A stretch of 36,755 bases of DNA, from assembly GCA_012719455.1 (NCBI GenBank), contig JAAYAJ010000048.1, positions 1-36,755 of the forward strand. The letters are read 5' to 3'. The notes below the pieces were generated by a model. That model saw only the letters and a list, made by a program, of their open reading frames with translations. It had not been told where the DNA came from and made no database searches. Position numbers and translations under genes: made by a program. The stretch comes from Acidobacteriota bacterium. Its GTDB lineage: Bacteria; Acidobacteriota; UBA6911. This document shows, piece by piece, positions 23,441-32,427 of the stretch. Numbering within the stretch: position 1 is the first letter of the stretch; every line of letters starts with the position of its first letter.

Positions 23441-25771
23441 ATGGCGGATACGGCGGGGGTCAACGGACAGAGAGAGAGCTTTCGGGTTGTCGGCAAACCC
23501 AACCTGCCCGGCAGGTTGTCATACGCGCTGGCCACGGGGATGGCCAAGTTCGGCGCCGACTACGTTTTCGACGGCATGCTGGAGGCCAAGTTTCTCCGCA
23601 GCCCCTACGCTAACGCCGTTGTGCGTAAAGTAGATGTCGCGGCGGCCCTGGCGATTCCGGGCGTCGTCGATGTGCTGACCTGGGAAGACGAGGACCTGAA
23701 GAACTTCGGCGCCCGCCCCGGTCCCGGGGGGACGGGGGCGGCTTACGTGGACAATGTCGCCGACATGGAGGATGACGAGGTGGCGGTGATCGTCGTCGCC
23801 GAAAGCGCCGAACTATGCGACGAGGCCCTCAAGGCGCTCGACCCCCAGTGGGAGGTGCTCCCGCACATCGTGGACATCCAGGAGGGGAGAAAGCCGGACG
23901 CACCCGTCATCCGATCCAATCCCAAGGGGAAGGGGAACGTGACGGTGGTCAGCGCCAGCCAGGGGGACGTCGAGGCGGGCTTTCGGGAGGCCGACCACGT
24001 CATTGAATACGATTTTTACATGCCCGCCTTCTGCGGCCACATGCCCAATCCCCCGGCGTCGGTCTCCACCTGGTTCAACGATCCCTACCACGACCCGGAG
24101 CGGCCGAGCCTGCATATCGAGGGCGCGGTCTGGACCGCCAGCGGGGGGAAGGATTCCGTCGGGCGCATGTACGGGCTGCCGCCCGAAAAGGTGAAGCAGG
24201 AGGGGCTGTTCCAGGGGGGGAGGTACTGTGACTGGGGCCTCCGGAAATCGCAGCAGATCACGCCGCTGCTCGCCCGGAGGGCGGGACGTCCGGTCCGGAT
24301 GACGCTCCTGCGCCGGGAGATGTACGACTTCAACATGAACGAGCGCTTCATGCATGTGAAGGTGGGATTCCAAAGCAACGGCCGGATCACGGCGATCGAC
24401 GATTTTTCCATATCCGACGCGGGGGTCCCGCCGGTGTCCACGCTCGGCACCTCGGGGGACCAGGGGTACGGCCCCTATTTCACGACCCGCTGCCAGAACA
24501 TCCGCCAGGTCATGGAAGTGGTCAACAGCAACCGCGGCCGGATGTACACCAGCGGCCAGCACTGCCCCTTCAATTGGGACGCGCTCACCGTGGCCTTCCA
24601 AATGATCGCCGAAAAGCTCGGGAAGGACCCGATCGATGTCGCGACCCTCAACCTGCACGGGCCCACGGGGCAGGACGACCCCGACCCCGTGCCCAGTTAC
24701 CAGGCGTGCGTCGAGGCGGGGAAGAAGATGATGGACTGGAAATGGCACCGCGCGGGGGAACGGACGCTTCCCGATGGGAGGCTGCACGGCGCCGGTTTTC
24801 GATATCAGATGTGTCCCCGGCACTCCTTTTCGGGATACAGCTCGAAACTGGAGCTGCGTGACGGCCGGGTGCATATGCCGACCCAGGGGCCCTGTACCGG
24901 CATCTACGCCGTCGAAGCAAACGCCATGGTCGTCGCCGAGGAACTCGGACTGCGGTACGAGGATGTCATCATCGATTTCGATCCCGGTGAGGTCTTCACC
25001 CCGGTGGGGGGCGGCAGCGACGGTACCACGGCCTCGGCCTGGGTCACGAAGGAGTGCGCCAATATCCTGAAGAAACGGATCCTGGAAGCCGCGGTCCGCA
25101 ACGCCGAAAATCCTCCCGCGCCGTCCGGTTTCGGGCCGGCGGCGAAAGAGGAGCCGAGCCCGCTCAAGGGGTGCACGCCAGAAGAGCTGGACCTGCAGGA
25201 CGGCTGCGTGTGCGTGAAGTCGGACCCGTCCCGCTCGGTGCCGCTTGCGCGGGCCACCCGGGGGGCGCACCTGTTTGCGACCTACTCCGGCCGGCCCCCG
25301 ACGGCGCTCTGGGCCGTCGGCATGGGCAAGCTGCTCGACACGATGAACGTTGCCATGTGCGAGGTTGCCGTCGATGTCGAGACCGGGGAGGTGGAGATCC
25401 TCCGGTTCGGGGTGGTGGCCGACACCGGCAAGGTGATCCGGTGGACCTCGCTCGAGAGCCAGATCGACCAGGTCATGGATTTCAGCGCGGGTTGCCAGCT
25501 CCAGGAGGATTTCTTTTACGACCGGGCGACGGGGGTCAAGCTCAACGCCAACATGCTCGACTACCGCAAGGTCGGCATGCTGGACATGCCGCGCGTGGAC
25601 AAGGAACTCATCGAGACGCGGGCGGGGAACGCGGCCTACGGCTCCAACGGCATCAGCCACAGCCTGGCTAACACCCACCTGGTGATCTGCGCCATCCAGA
25701 ACGCGATCGGCCGATGGGTCGACCCCCCGGCGACGCCCGACAAGGTTCTCAAGGCGCTGGGGAAGGCGTAG
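23441..25771 (+). CDS. Xanthine-dehydrogenase-family molybdenum subunit, atypical
   Basis: A 776-residue protein of the large-subunit family of molybdenum hydroxylases (xanthine dehydrogenase, aldehyde oxidase and CO dehydrogenase relatives). The family order is visible: the N-terminal a/b hammerhead-like part (about 10-130, with RSPYANAVVRKVD), ARRAGRPVRM, GPCTGIYAVEANAMVVAEELGLRYEDV and the C-terminal segment ending TPDKVLKALGKA. Two key places differ. The usual GGGFGGK loop is replaced by FQGGRYCDWGLRK, and the C-terminal segment that normally ends in the catalytic Glu (GxGE) reads YGSNGISHS with His740. No FeS or FAD subunit gene is adjacent. GGAGG precedes the ATG. Substrate and activity are unknown. 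Nine bases later begins a MobA-like gene that could supply its cofactor. Confidence 0.85.
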   Translation: MADTAGVNGQRESFRVVGKPNLPGRLSYALATGMAKFGADYVFDGMLEAKFLRSPYANAVVRKVDVAAALAIPGVVDVLTWEDEDLKNFGARPGPGGTGAAYVDNVADMEDDEVAVIVVAESAELCDEALKALDPQWEVLPHIVDIQEGRKPDAPVIRSNPKGKGNVTVVSASQGDVEAGFREADHVIEYDFYMPAFCGHMPNPPASVSTWFNDPYHDPERPSLHIEGAVWTASGGKDSVGRMYGLPPEKVKQEGLFQGGRYCDWGLRKSQQITPLLARRAGRPVRMTLLRREMYDFNMNERFMHVKVGFQSNGRITAIDDFSISDAGVPPVSTLGTSGDQGYGPYFTTRCQNIRQVMEVVNSNRGRMYTSGQHCPFNWDALTVAFQMIAEKLGKDPIDVATLNLHGPTGQDDPDPVPSYQACVEAGKKMMDWKWHRAGERTLPDGRLHGAGFRYQMCPRHSFSGYSSKLELRDGRVHMPTQGPCTGIYAVEANAMVVAEELGLRYEDVIIDFDPGEVFTPVGGGSDGTTASAWVTKECANILKKRILEAAVRNAENPPAPSGFGPAAKEEPSPLKGCTPEELDLQDGCVCVKSDPSRSVPLARATRGAHLFATYSGRPPTALWAVGMGKLLDTMNVAMCEVAVDVETGEVEILRFGVVADTGKVIRWTSLESQIDQVMDFSAGCQLQEDFFYDRATGVKLNANMLDYRKVGMLDMPRVDKELIETRAGNAAYGSNGISHSLANTHLVICAIQNAIGRWVDPPATPDKVLKALGKA

Positions 25772-25780
25772 GGTCGGGGG

Positions 25781-26422
25781 ATGGATCAGGTCCCGGTATC
25801 TTTCGAGTCGATCGTTCCCGTGGTCCTCGCCGCCGGGGATTCCACGCGCATGGGTTACCCCAAGGCCCTCCTCCCGCTGGGGGGGGAGACCTTCCTGACG
25901 CACATTCTGGGGGTATTGAGGCAGGTGGGGCTCGCGCGTCCCGTCGTCGTCATGGGGAACGCGGCCGCCGACATCGAGCCGGTCATCCGCGATTGGCCCG
26001 TGGAGACCCTCCGGAACCTGAACCCGGGGCGCGGCCAGCTCTCCTCGATCCAGCTGGCGCTGTCCCGCCTCGATCCCCGGTGTCTCGCCGCCATGGTCTG
26101 GCCGGTCGATCAGCCCGCCGTGTCGGCAAGCCTGGTGCGCCGCCTGGCCGAACGCTTCCTTGCCGACCGGGCCCCGATCACGTGCCCCCTCTACGGTGAG
26201 CGGAGGGGGCACCCGGCGATCTTCCACCGCGCGCTTTTCCCGGAGTTCATGGAGGCCCCCCTCGCGGAGGGGCCCAAAGGGATAGTTCTGCGTCACCTCC
26301 CGGCCGCGGCCCTGGTTCCGACCGCGGAACCCGGCGTTGTCGAGGATGTCGACACCCCGGCCGATTACCGGGCCCTGACCGGCATTGGCTTGGACGCCGC
26401 CGTCGGCGCGGCGCGCGCCTAG
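25781..26422 (+). CDS. MobA-like NTP transferase (probable Mo-cofactor cytidylyltransferase)
   Basis: A 213-residue nucleotidyltransferase with the GlmU/MobA Rossmann fold. VVLAAGDSTRMGYPKALLPL (about 12-31) is the nucleotide-binding signature. PGRGQLSSIQLAL and the acidic WPVDQP motif (about 105) are the substrate and metal sites. The closest named relatives are MocA-type enzymes that attach CMP to the molybdenum cofactor; the directly upstream molybdenum-hydroxylase-like gene, nine bases away, fits that. Motifs alone do not distinguish CTP from GTP or a sugar substrate. Its TAG shares a CTAG palindrome with the stop of the convergent glycosyltransferase gene. Confidence 0.85.
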   Translation: MDQVPVSFESIVPVVLAAGDSTRMGYPKALLPLGGETFLTHILGVLRQVGLARPVVVMGNAAADIEPVIRDWPVETLRNLNPGRGQLSSIQLALSRLDPRCLAAMVWPVDQPAVSASLVRRLAERFLADRAPITCPLYGERRGHPAIFHRALFPEFMEAPLAEGPKGIVLRHLPAAALVPTAEPGVVEDVDTPADYRALTGIGLDAAVGAARA

Positions 26423-28020
26423 TCCAGCCCCGTCATGCGGCTGAACCCAAGCGAGTCGGACAGCCGTTCGAACGCCTCCCCCAGGGCCGAGCGCTTGAGA
26501 CTCTGGACGATGGCCCACAATCCCATGTACAGGTAGCCGAACTGGAAGAGGAAGAGGAATGGGATGACGGCGTAGATGCCGGCGTTCCAGGCGTAGACGA
26601 CCACGAAGGTGAAATAGGCGCCGAAGAGGATCTCCACCAGGTTCAGCAGCCCGATGTCGCAGCGGTACTTCTTGCTCATCCACTCGCCCCCCCGGGCGTC
26701 CACGGAAAACTTGGGGGTGCGCACGAAGGGGGACTGGATTCCGAGCGCTCCCTCGAGCACCGCCTTCGTCCCCGGGATGGTCATGCCGATCCCCACCGCC
26801 ATCAGCCCGGGAAGGTAGAGGATGCGCTTCAACCAGTCCTTGTGCAGCGCCCGCTGCGAAACTATGTAGAAGGTGGTGACGCTGCTGAAGGCGAGAATGA
26901 AGAGGGGGAGGTCGATGATGAGCAGCTCGAACCACCCTTGGTTGTAGCGGATGATCATGGCGGGACAGAGCAGCAGCGCCAGGACCACCATCAGCGGGCA
27001 GGTGATGTTTCCGGTCAGGTGGTACCAGGCCTCCATCTTTTGCCCCCGCGAAAAATTCCCCAGCAGGACATGCGGGAGCACCTTCTTCCCGGTCTGCATG
27101 GCTCCCTTGGCCCAGCGGCACTGCTGGGTTATGAAGGAGTTGATCTCCACCGGCAGTTCGGCCGGGACCGTCAGGTCGGGGAGGAAAACGAAGCGCCACC
27201 CCTTCATCTGGGCGCGGTAGCTCAAATCGAGGTCTTCGGTCAGGGTGTCGTGCTCCCATCCCCCGGCGTCCTCGATCGTCTTGCGGCGCAGGATGCCGGC
27301 CGTGCCGTTGAAGTTGAAAAAGTGCCCGCTCAGGGAGCGCGTATTGCTTTCGAGCATGAAATGGGCGTCGAGAAGGATCGCCTGGACCCGGGTCAGGAAC
27401 GAGTGGTCTCGATTCAGGTGCTCCCAGCGTCCCTGCACCATCCCTACCTTGGGATCGGTGAAGTGGTGGATCGATTTCCGGAGGAAGTCGGGGTTGGGGA
27501 CGAAATCGGCGTCGAACACGGCCACGAATTCGCCCTTGGCCGTGCGGAGGCCGTTTTCGAGCGCCCCCGCCTTGAAGCCGGTTCGGTCGATCCTATGGAT
27601 GTAGTCGATGTCCAAGCCGCGCTCGCGCCAGCGCGCGACGGCGTCGCGGGCGATCTTCTGCGTCTCGTCGGTGGAATCGTCCAGCACCTGGATGTCCAGC
27701 TTTTCCCGGGGGTAGTCCAGGGCGCAGACCGCGTCGATGACCCGTTCAATGACGTACATTTCGTTGTAGGAGGGGATCTGCACGGTGACCCGGGGAAGTT
27801 CGGCGAACCGGGCGAGCGGTGCGGTGACTTTTTTGCGATGCTTGCGGTACTGGAACACCATCTTGTAGCGGTGCAGGCCGTAGAAGCTCAGGATCGCCAG
27901 GATGGTGAAGTAGGCGATGACGATGGTCAGGTCGAAGCTGTTCATTTCGTACAGATAGGAGATGTTTCCGGTCTGGACGAATTTTTCGTAATCGGTCAGT
28001 TGCGGGCCGAACAGGTTCAT
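26419..28020 (-). CDS. Membrane family 2 glycosyltransferase (cellulose-synthase-like)
   Basis: A processive-type GT2 enzyme of 533 residues in the cytoplasmic membrane. One N-terminal helix (about 28-50) leads to the catalytic domain with QIPSYNE, DDSTDET, DADF and TEDLD, and a QQCRW motif that marks processive synthases, all in the proper order. Several transmembrane helices follow (about 330-420 and 455-515). The acceptor and sugar are not predictable; family members make cellulose, hyaluronan-like or mannan chains. No partner subunit is nearby. The ATG at 28020 has GGAGAG six bases upstream; a longer start 19 codons earlier is unlikely. It is transcribed divergently from xseA. Confidence 0.9.
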   Translation of the reverse strand: MNLFGPQLTDYEKFVQTGNISYLYEMNSFDLTIVIAYFTILAILSFYGLHRYKMVFQYRKHRKKVTAPLARFAELPRVTVQIPSYNEMYVIERVIDAVCALDYPREKLDIQVLDDSTDETQKIARDAVARWRERGLDIDYIHRIDRTGFKAGALENGLRTAKGEFVAVFDADFVPNPDFLRKSIHHFTDPKVGMVQGRWEHLNRDHSFLTRVQAILLDAHFMLESNTRSLSGHFFNFNGTAGILRRKTIEDAGGWEHDTLTEDLDLSYRAQMKGWRFVFLPDLTVPAELPVEINSFITQQCRWAKGAMQTGKKVLPHVLLGNFSRGQKMEAWYHLTGNITCPLMVVLALLLCPAMIIRYNQGWFELLIIDLPLFILAFSSVTTFYIVSQRALHKDWLKRILYLPGLMAVGIGMTIPGTKAVLEGALGIQSPFVRTPKFSVDARGGEWMSKKYRCDIGLLNLVEILFGAYFTFVVVYAWNAGIYAVIPFLFLFQFGYLYMGLWAIVQSLKRSALGEAFERLSDSLGFSRMTGLD

Positions 28021-28090
28021 ACAGATCTCTCCAAATAAAAACGTCATCCTAAGCCGGACGCCCCGGGGGGTTGTCACCCAAATGTTTTTA

Positions 28091-28110
28091 ATTGTAATTC
28101 ATTGTAATTG
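28091..28110. repeat. Tandem 10-bp AT-rich repeat in a divergent promoter region
   Basis: Two near-identical copies of ATTGTAATT(C/G) stand side by side in the gap between the glycosyltransferase and xseA. In an otherwise GC-rich window this is the AT-richest spot. It could hold a -10 region or a regulator site, but I cannot define a promoter in it. Confidence 0.45.
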
Positions 28111-28197
28111 CCCGTGTTCCCCCGGGCTAAGGGGCGAAAACCGGGAGCGCCGAATCCCGCTGTTGTTTCATCCGCCGCTTCATGATAAACATGAGCC

Positions 28198-29538
28198 GTG
28201 GACCCGACGGCGCAGCGGAAAGTTTTCAGCGTTTACGAACTGACGGCAGAGATCAAGCGCTCCCTGGATGGATTCGGCATCCTCTGGATCCAGGGGGAGA
28301 TTTCGAATTTCAAGCGCCACTCCTCCGGCCACCTATATTTTTCCCTCAAGGACAGTCGCGCACAGATCAGGGCCGCCTGTTTCCGCAACCACAACATGTA
28401 CCTCAAATTCCGCCCCGAGGACGGGATGGAGGTGCTTGTGCGCGGCCGGCTCGGCGTGTACGAACCGCGCGGCGACTACCAGTTCATCGCCGAATACATG
28501 GAACCGGTGGGGCAGGGGTCGCTGCAGCTGGCTTACGAGCGGCTGAAGGAGAAGCTCCTCGCGGAGGGTGTGTTCGACGAGGCGCGCAAGAAGCCGCTCC
28601 CGCTCCTGCCGCGCAAGGTGGGGATCGTGACCTCCCCCACCGGGGCCGCGATCCGGGACATGCTGCGGACGCTCAAGCGGCGCAACGCCCCGCTCGACGT
28701 ACTGATCTACCCGGCCCGGGTCCAGGGGGCGGGGGCCGCCGAGGAGATCGCCGAGGGGATCCGCTGCCTCAACGCCCGTTCCGACGTCGACGTCCTGATT
28801 GTCGGGCGCGGCGGCGGCTCGATCGAGGATCTCTGGGCCTTCAACGAGGAGGTGCTCGCCCGCGCCATCCACCGGTCGCGCCTCCCGTTGATCTCGGCGG
28901 TGGGACACGAGACCGACTACACCATCGCCGATTTCGCCGCCGACCTGCGCGCCTCGACCCCCTCGGCCGCGGCCGAGCTGGTTTCGGCCGCGCACGGGGA
29001 ACTGGCCGGGAAGGTGGCGGCGCTGCGGGGCCGACTGGACCAGTCGACGCGTCGGGGGATCGACCTGCGCCGTCTCCTTGTCGAGCGCCTGGCGCGCAGC
29101 CGCGCCTTTGCGGTGGCGCCCCACCTGATCCGGGACCTCCAGCAGAGGTTCGACGAAGGGGATCTGCGCCTCATCCAGGCGATGCGGCGCTACGGGGCGG
29201 CGCTCAGGCAGGAGGAGCGGGTGCTCTCGGTGCGCCTCCATTCGGTGGACCTGTCCCGCTACATCCGGCATGAGCGGGAGGCCCTGGTCCAGGGCCGGTA
29301 CCGGCTGGTCGCGGGGGTGGAGGGCCTGTTGAAGGCGCGGCGGGCGCGGTTTGCGATCGCTGCGGGCCGGGTCCACTCCCTGAGCCCCCTCGCCATTCTC
29401 GGCCGAGGGTTCGCCCTGTGCCGCGATGGCGACGGGAACATCGTCAGCGACGCGTCGGCGGTGTCCGCGGGTGACCCGGTCCGGGTCACCCTGGCGCGGG
29501 GGGAACTCGATTGCCGGGTGGTCGCCGCCCTCCGGTGA
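28198..29538 (+). CDS. xseA: Exodeoxyribonuclease VII large subunit
   Basis: A 446-residue nuclease subunit that, with XseB, degrades single-stranded DNA. The N-terminal OB-fold (about 8-100, with WIQGEISNFKRHSSGHLYFSLKD) is followed by the catalytic domain with GIVTSPTGAAIRD, GRGGGSIEDLWAFNEE and GHETDYTIADFAADLRASTPSAAAE, then a coiled-coil tail. All family motifs are intact. The start is a GTG at 28198 with only a weak ribosome site. It begins a five-gene operon with xseB 47 bp downstream. Confidence 0.97.
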   Translation: MDPTAQRKVFSVYELTAEIKRSLDGFGILWIQGEISNFKRHSSGHLYFSLKDSRAQIRAACFRNHNMYLKFRPEDGMEVLVRGRLGVYEPRGDYQFIAEYMEPVGQGSLQLAYERLKEKLLAEGVFDEARKKPLPLLPRKVGIVTSPTGAAIRDMLRTLKRRNAPLDVLIYPARVQGAGAAEEIAEGIRCLNARSDVDVLIVGRGGGSIEDLWAFNEEVLARAIHRSRLPLISAVGHETDYTIADFAADLRASTPSAAAELVSAAHGELAGKVAALRGRLDQSTRRGIDLRRLLVERLARSRAFAVAPHLIRDLQQRFDEGDLRLIQAMRRYGAALRQEERVLSVRLHSVDLSRYIRHEREALVQGRYRLVAGVEGLLKARRARFAIAAGRVHSLSPLAILGRGFALCRDGDGNIVSDASAVSAGDPVRVTLARGELDCRVVAALR

Positions 29539-29585
29539 GGGGGCGCCCGGCATCCATCACAACCGTCAAGGAAAACAGGGGAGCC

Positions 29586-29825
29586 ATGGAACCGAAGGTC
29601 AAGGATTTCGAATCGGCCCTGCAGTCACTGGAGGATATCGTCGCCCGGCTCGAGGCCGGAGACCTCCCGCTTGACCGGGCCCTGGAACTGTTCGAGGAAG
29701 GGGTGAAATTGAGCCGCTACTGCAGCTCCAAGCTGGACGAGGCGGAGCGGAAGGTCGAGATTCTGGTGAAGGACACGGACGGCGGGATGACGCCGGCGCC
29801 GTTTGGGGAACCCCCCGAGGCCTAA
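29586..29825 (+). CDS. xseB: Exodeoxyribonuclease VII small subunit
   Basis: A 79-residue helical protein that binds the XseA tail. The conserved FESALQSLEDIVARLEAGDL, followed by PLDRALELFEEGVKL, is present, then LDEAERKVEIL. GGGGAG precedes the ATG at 29586. It lies between xseA and ispA, the usual order. Confidence 0.95.
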   Translation: MEPKVKDFESALQSLEDIVARLEAGDLPLDRALELFEEGVKLSRYCSSKLDEAERKVEILVKDTDGGMTPAPFGEPPEA

Positions 29826-29874
29826 CTTTTTGCGATTGCGGATGGGACGAAGTGGTCCCGCCGCCGAACGCCGG

Positions 29875-30768
29875 ATGGACACCATGGAGATCAAGGAATA
29901 TTTTACGGAAACACGCGAGCGGGTCGATGCGTGCCTGGACCGGCTGCTCCCGGCCGAAGGGGAGGCGCCGACGACCATCCACCGGGCCATGCGCCATTCG
30001 GTGTTCGCCGGGGGGAAGCGGGTGCGTCCCGTACTGGTGCTCGCTTCCGGAGAAAGCGTGGGTGGGGACCGCGACACCCTGATTCACCTGGGGGCGGCCA
30101 TCGAGATGATGCACACCTACTCCCTGATCCACGACGACCTGCCGGCGCTGGACAACGACGACCTGCGCCGGGGCCTTCCCACCTGCCACAAGGTGTTTGG
30201 GGAGGCGATCGCCATCCTGGCCGGCGATGCCCTCATGACGCGGTGCTATCAGGTCCTGGCCGAGTTGCCGGGGGTCTCTGACGGCGTCCGGGTCCGGATC
30301 GTGAGGGAGATCGCCTGCGCGACCGGGACCGTCGACGGGATGATCGGCGGGCAGGTGGCGGACCTGGAGTCGGAAGGGAAGCCGTTCGACGCGGCGACGC
30401 TCGAATATATCCATCATTCGAAGACGGGGGCGCTCCTGCGGGCGTGCGTCCGTTCGGGAGGCCTGGCCGCGGGGGCCGGGGAGGGGGAACTGGAAATACT
30501 GGACCGCTACGGCGCCCGGATCGGCCTGGTCTTCCAGATCGTCGACGATATCCTGGACGTCACGGCGACGAGCCAGGCGCTGGGCAAGACAGCCGGGAAG
30601 GACGTCAAGGCGGGGAAGGCGACCTACCCCGCGCTGTACGGCATCGACGCTTCCCGGCGCAAGGCGCAAGAACTGGTCGAAGCGGCCCTGGAGGAGATCC
30701 GCGGTTTCGGCGAGCGCGCACAGGCCCTGCGCGCGCTCGCCGGCTATTTCCTCCGGCGATCGGCCTGA
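29875..30768 (+). CDS. ispA: Geranyl/farnesyl diphosphate synthase (polyprenyl synthetase)
   Basis: A 297-residue short-chain prenyltransferase that condenses isopentenyl diphosphate with allylic diphosphates. The first aspartate-rich motif is HDDLPALDNDD (about 85-95) and the second is VDDILD (about 222). GGKRVRP and the FGE-flanking CHKVFGEAIAILAGDAL segment are typical of farnesyl diphosphate synthases. Chain length cannot be fixed from the motif alone. The ATG at 29875 is chosen; another ATG at 29884 is close. It lies between xseB and tlyA. Confidence 0.95.
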   Translation: MDTMEIKEYFTETRERVDACLDRLLPAEGEAPTTIHRAMRHSVFAGGKRVRPVLVLASGESVGGDRDTLIHLGAAIEMMHTYSLIHDDLPALDNDDLRRGLPTCHKVFGEAIAILAGDALMTRCYQVLAELPGVSDGVRVRIVREIACATGTVDGMIGGQVADLESEGKPFDAATLEYIHHSKTGALLRACVRSGGLAAGAGEGELEILDRYGARIGLVFQIVDDILDVTATSQALGKTAGKDVKAGKATYPALYGIDASRRKAQELVEAALEEIRGFGERAQALRALAGYFLRRSA

Positions 30769-30774
30769 CCGCCC

Positions 30775-31551
30775 GTGAAGCGCCGCATCGATCAGCTGCT
30801 GGTGGAGCGCGGGCTGGCTGAAAGCCGCCACCGGGCCCAGGCGCTCGTGCTGGCCGGCCAGGTGCTGGTGGACGAACGGAAGGTCGAGAAACCGGGACAG
30901 CAGGTGGATGCCGGCGCCGTGGTGCGCATCCTCGGCCTGCTCCCCTTCGTGAGCCGCGCGGGCGCCAAGCTCGAGGGGGCGCTGCGCCATTTCGGGATTG
31001 CGGTGGAAGGCCGTGTCGCGGCCGACCTGGGCGCTTCGACCGGGGGGTTTACCGATTGCCTGCTTCAAAACGGCGCCTTGAGGGTGTTTGCCTTCGACGT
31101 CGGCAGGGGGCAGATGGCCTGGAAGCTGCGGAGCGACCCGCGCGTGGTCGTGCGCGACCGGTTCAACGTGCGTAACCTGGGTCCGGGCGATCTCCCCGGG
31201 GACGTCGGCTTCGTCTGCATGGACCTGTCCTTCATCTCGGTCACCAAGATCCTTCCCGTGCTCGGCGCCGCCCTGGACTCCGCCGGGCCCCCATCGGAGC
31301 CGGAGGTGGACGCAGTCCGCGTGGTCGATGTCGTCGTGCTGGTCAAACCCCAGTTCGAAGCGGGCCGGGGGGAGGTGGGGAAGGGGGGCATCGTGAGGGA
31401 TCCCGCGGTGCGGGTCCGGGCCTTGGGCGCTGTAGTGGACTGTGCGGCCGCCGCCGGCTATGGCGTGATCGGAGACATGGTTTCCCCGCTGCCCGGGGCG
31501 GGGGGGAACGTGGAATTTTTATTGTATCTCCAGTGGACAAAAGGGCTATGA
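30775..31551 (+). CDS. tlyA: TlyA family rRNA methyltransferase
   Basis: A 258-residue protein with an N-terminal S4 RNA-binding domain (about 1-60, RRIDQLLVERGLAESR), then a FtsJ-like SAM-dependent methyltransferase domain (ADLGASTGGFTDCLLQ at about 83, DLSFIS and KPQFEAGR). TlyA methylates 2'-O of rRNA cytidines in mycobacteria; relatives are often called hemolysin A. The GTG at 30775 lies six bases after the ispA stop. Its TGA overlaps the ATG of nadK (ATGA), which points to translational coupling. Confidence 0.94.
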   Translation: MKRRIDQLLVERGLAESRHRAQALVLAGQVLVDERKVEKPGQQVDAGAVVRILGLLPFVSRAGAKLEGALRHFGIAVEGRVAADLGASTGGFTDCLLQNGALRVFAFDVGRGQMAWKLRSDPRVVVRDRFNVRNLGPGDLPGDVGFVCMDLSFISVTKILPVLGAALDSAGPPSEPEVDAVRVVDVVVLVKPQFEAGRGEVGKGGIVRDPAVRVRALGAVVDCAAAAGYGVIGDMVSPLPGAGGNVEFLLYLQWTKGL

Positions 31552-32423
31552 TCCCGATGATGATGAACCGGCGCATACGAAGTATGGGAATAGTACTGAA
31601 GAAGCAGGACGCGAGGGTGTGCGACGTGGTGCGCGAGATCCTCCCCTGGCTCGAGGCGCGGGGAGTGGATGTCCTGCTCGAGCAGGAATCCGCCAAGCAC
31701 GTCGTCGTGGACGCCGCGGCAGCCCCGTCGGATACCCTGGTCGGGAGGGTGGACGCGCTGATCGTGCTTGGTGGGGACGGGACCCTGCTGCACGCGGCGC
31801 GCCTCATCGGTTCGAGCGGGGTGCCCATCATCGGCATCAACCTGGGATCCCTGGGCTTCCTCACCGAAGTCAAGCTGGACGAGATGTACACGGCGATGGA
31901 GGGGTTGATCGCCGGGCGTTATGACATCGAGGAGCGGATGCTCCTCGATGTCGAGGTGATTCGGGACGAAAAGTCGATCGCTCTCTACCGGGCGCTGAAC
32001 GACGCCGTGATCAACAAGGGGGCGCTGGCCCGGATCATCGATCTCGAGGTGAGCGCGAACTCACAGCCGGTGCTCCTGACGCGGTCCGACGGGCTGATAA
32101 TCGCCACCCCCACGGGATCCACGGCCTATTCGCTGGCGGCCGGGGGCCCCATCCTCTACCCGACCCTGGAAGCCATCATCATCGAATCGATCTGCCCCCA
32201 TTCCCTCACCAACCGGCCGCTGGTCATTCCGGACCGCCATGAGCTGACGGTGTGCCTGTGTCGTGGGCAGGATGTCTATCTCACGGTGGACGGCCAGGTC
32301 GGGATGCCGCTCCGGCCCCGGGACTGCGTTCGGATCCGGCGCGCGGAAACGACCCTGAAGCTGATGCTCCCCTTCGGCAACAACTTCTTCAAGCTGTTGC
32401 GTGAGAAACTGGGCTGGGGGTAG
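31548..32423 (+). CDS. nadK: NAD kinase
   Basis: A 291-residue kinase that makes NADP from NAD, using ATP or polyphosphate. Visible are GIVLKKQD near the start, the phosphate-binding GGDGTLLHAAR (about 74), the ND motif (LNDAVI), IATPTGSTAYSLAAGGP and the C-terminal VDGQ. I chose the ATG at 31548 because it overlaps the tlyA stop in an ATGA junction; an ATG at 31584 sits nearer the first conserved strand but lacks a ribosome site. It ends the xseA operon, four bases from the convergent maf stop. Confidence 0.96.
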   Translation: MIPMMMNRRIRSMGIVLKKQDARVCDVVREILPWLEARGVDVLLEQESAKHVVVDAAAAPSDTLVGRVDALIVLGGDGTLLHAARLIGSSGVPIIGINLGSLGFLTEVKLDEMYTAMEGLIAGRYDIEERMLLDVEVIRDEKSIALYRALNDAVINKGALARIIDLEVSANSQPVLLTRSDGLIIATPTGSTAYSLAAGGPILYPTLEAIIIESICPHSLTNRPLVIPDRHELTVCLCRGQDVYLTVDGQVGMPLRPRDCVRIRRAETTLKLMLPFGNNFFKLLREKLGWG

Positions 32424-32427
32424 GTTC

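Noticed and set aside
23813-27259. A 1,148-codon open frame antisense to the molybdenum-hydroxylase-like and MobA-like genes
   Set aside because: It has no domain pattern, is dominated by Arg, Gly, Pro and His, and mirrors the codon structure of the real plus-strand genes. It is a GC-bias shadow.
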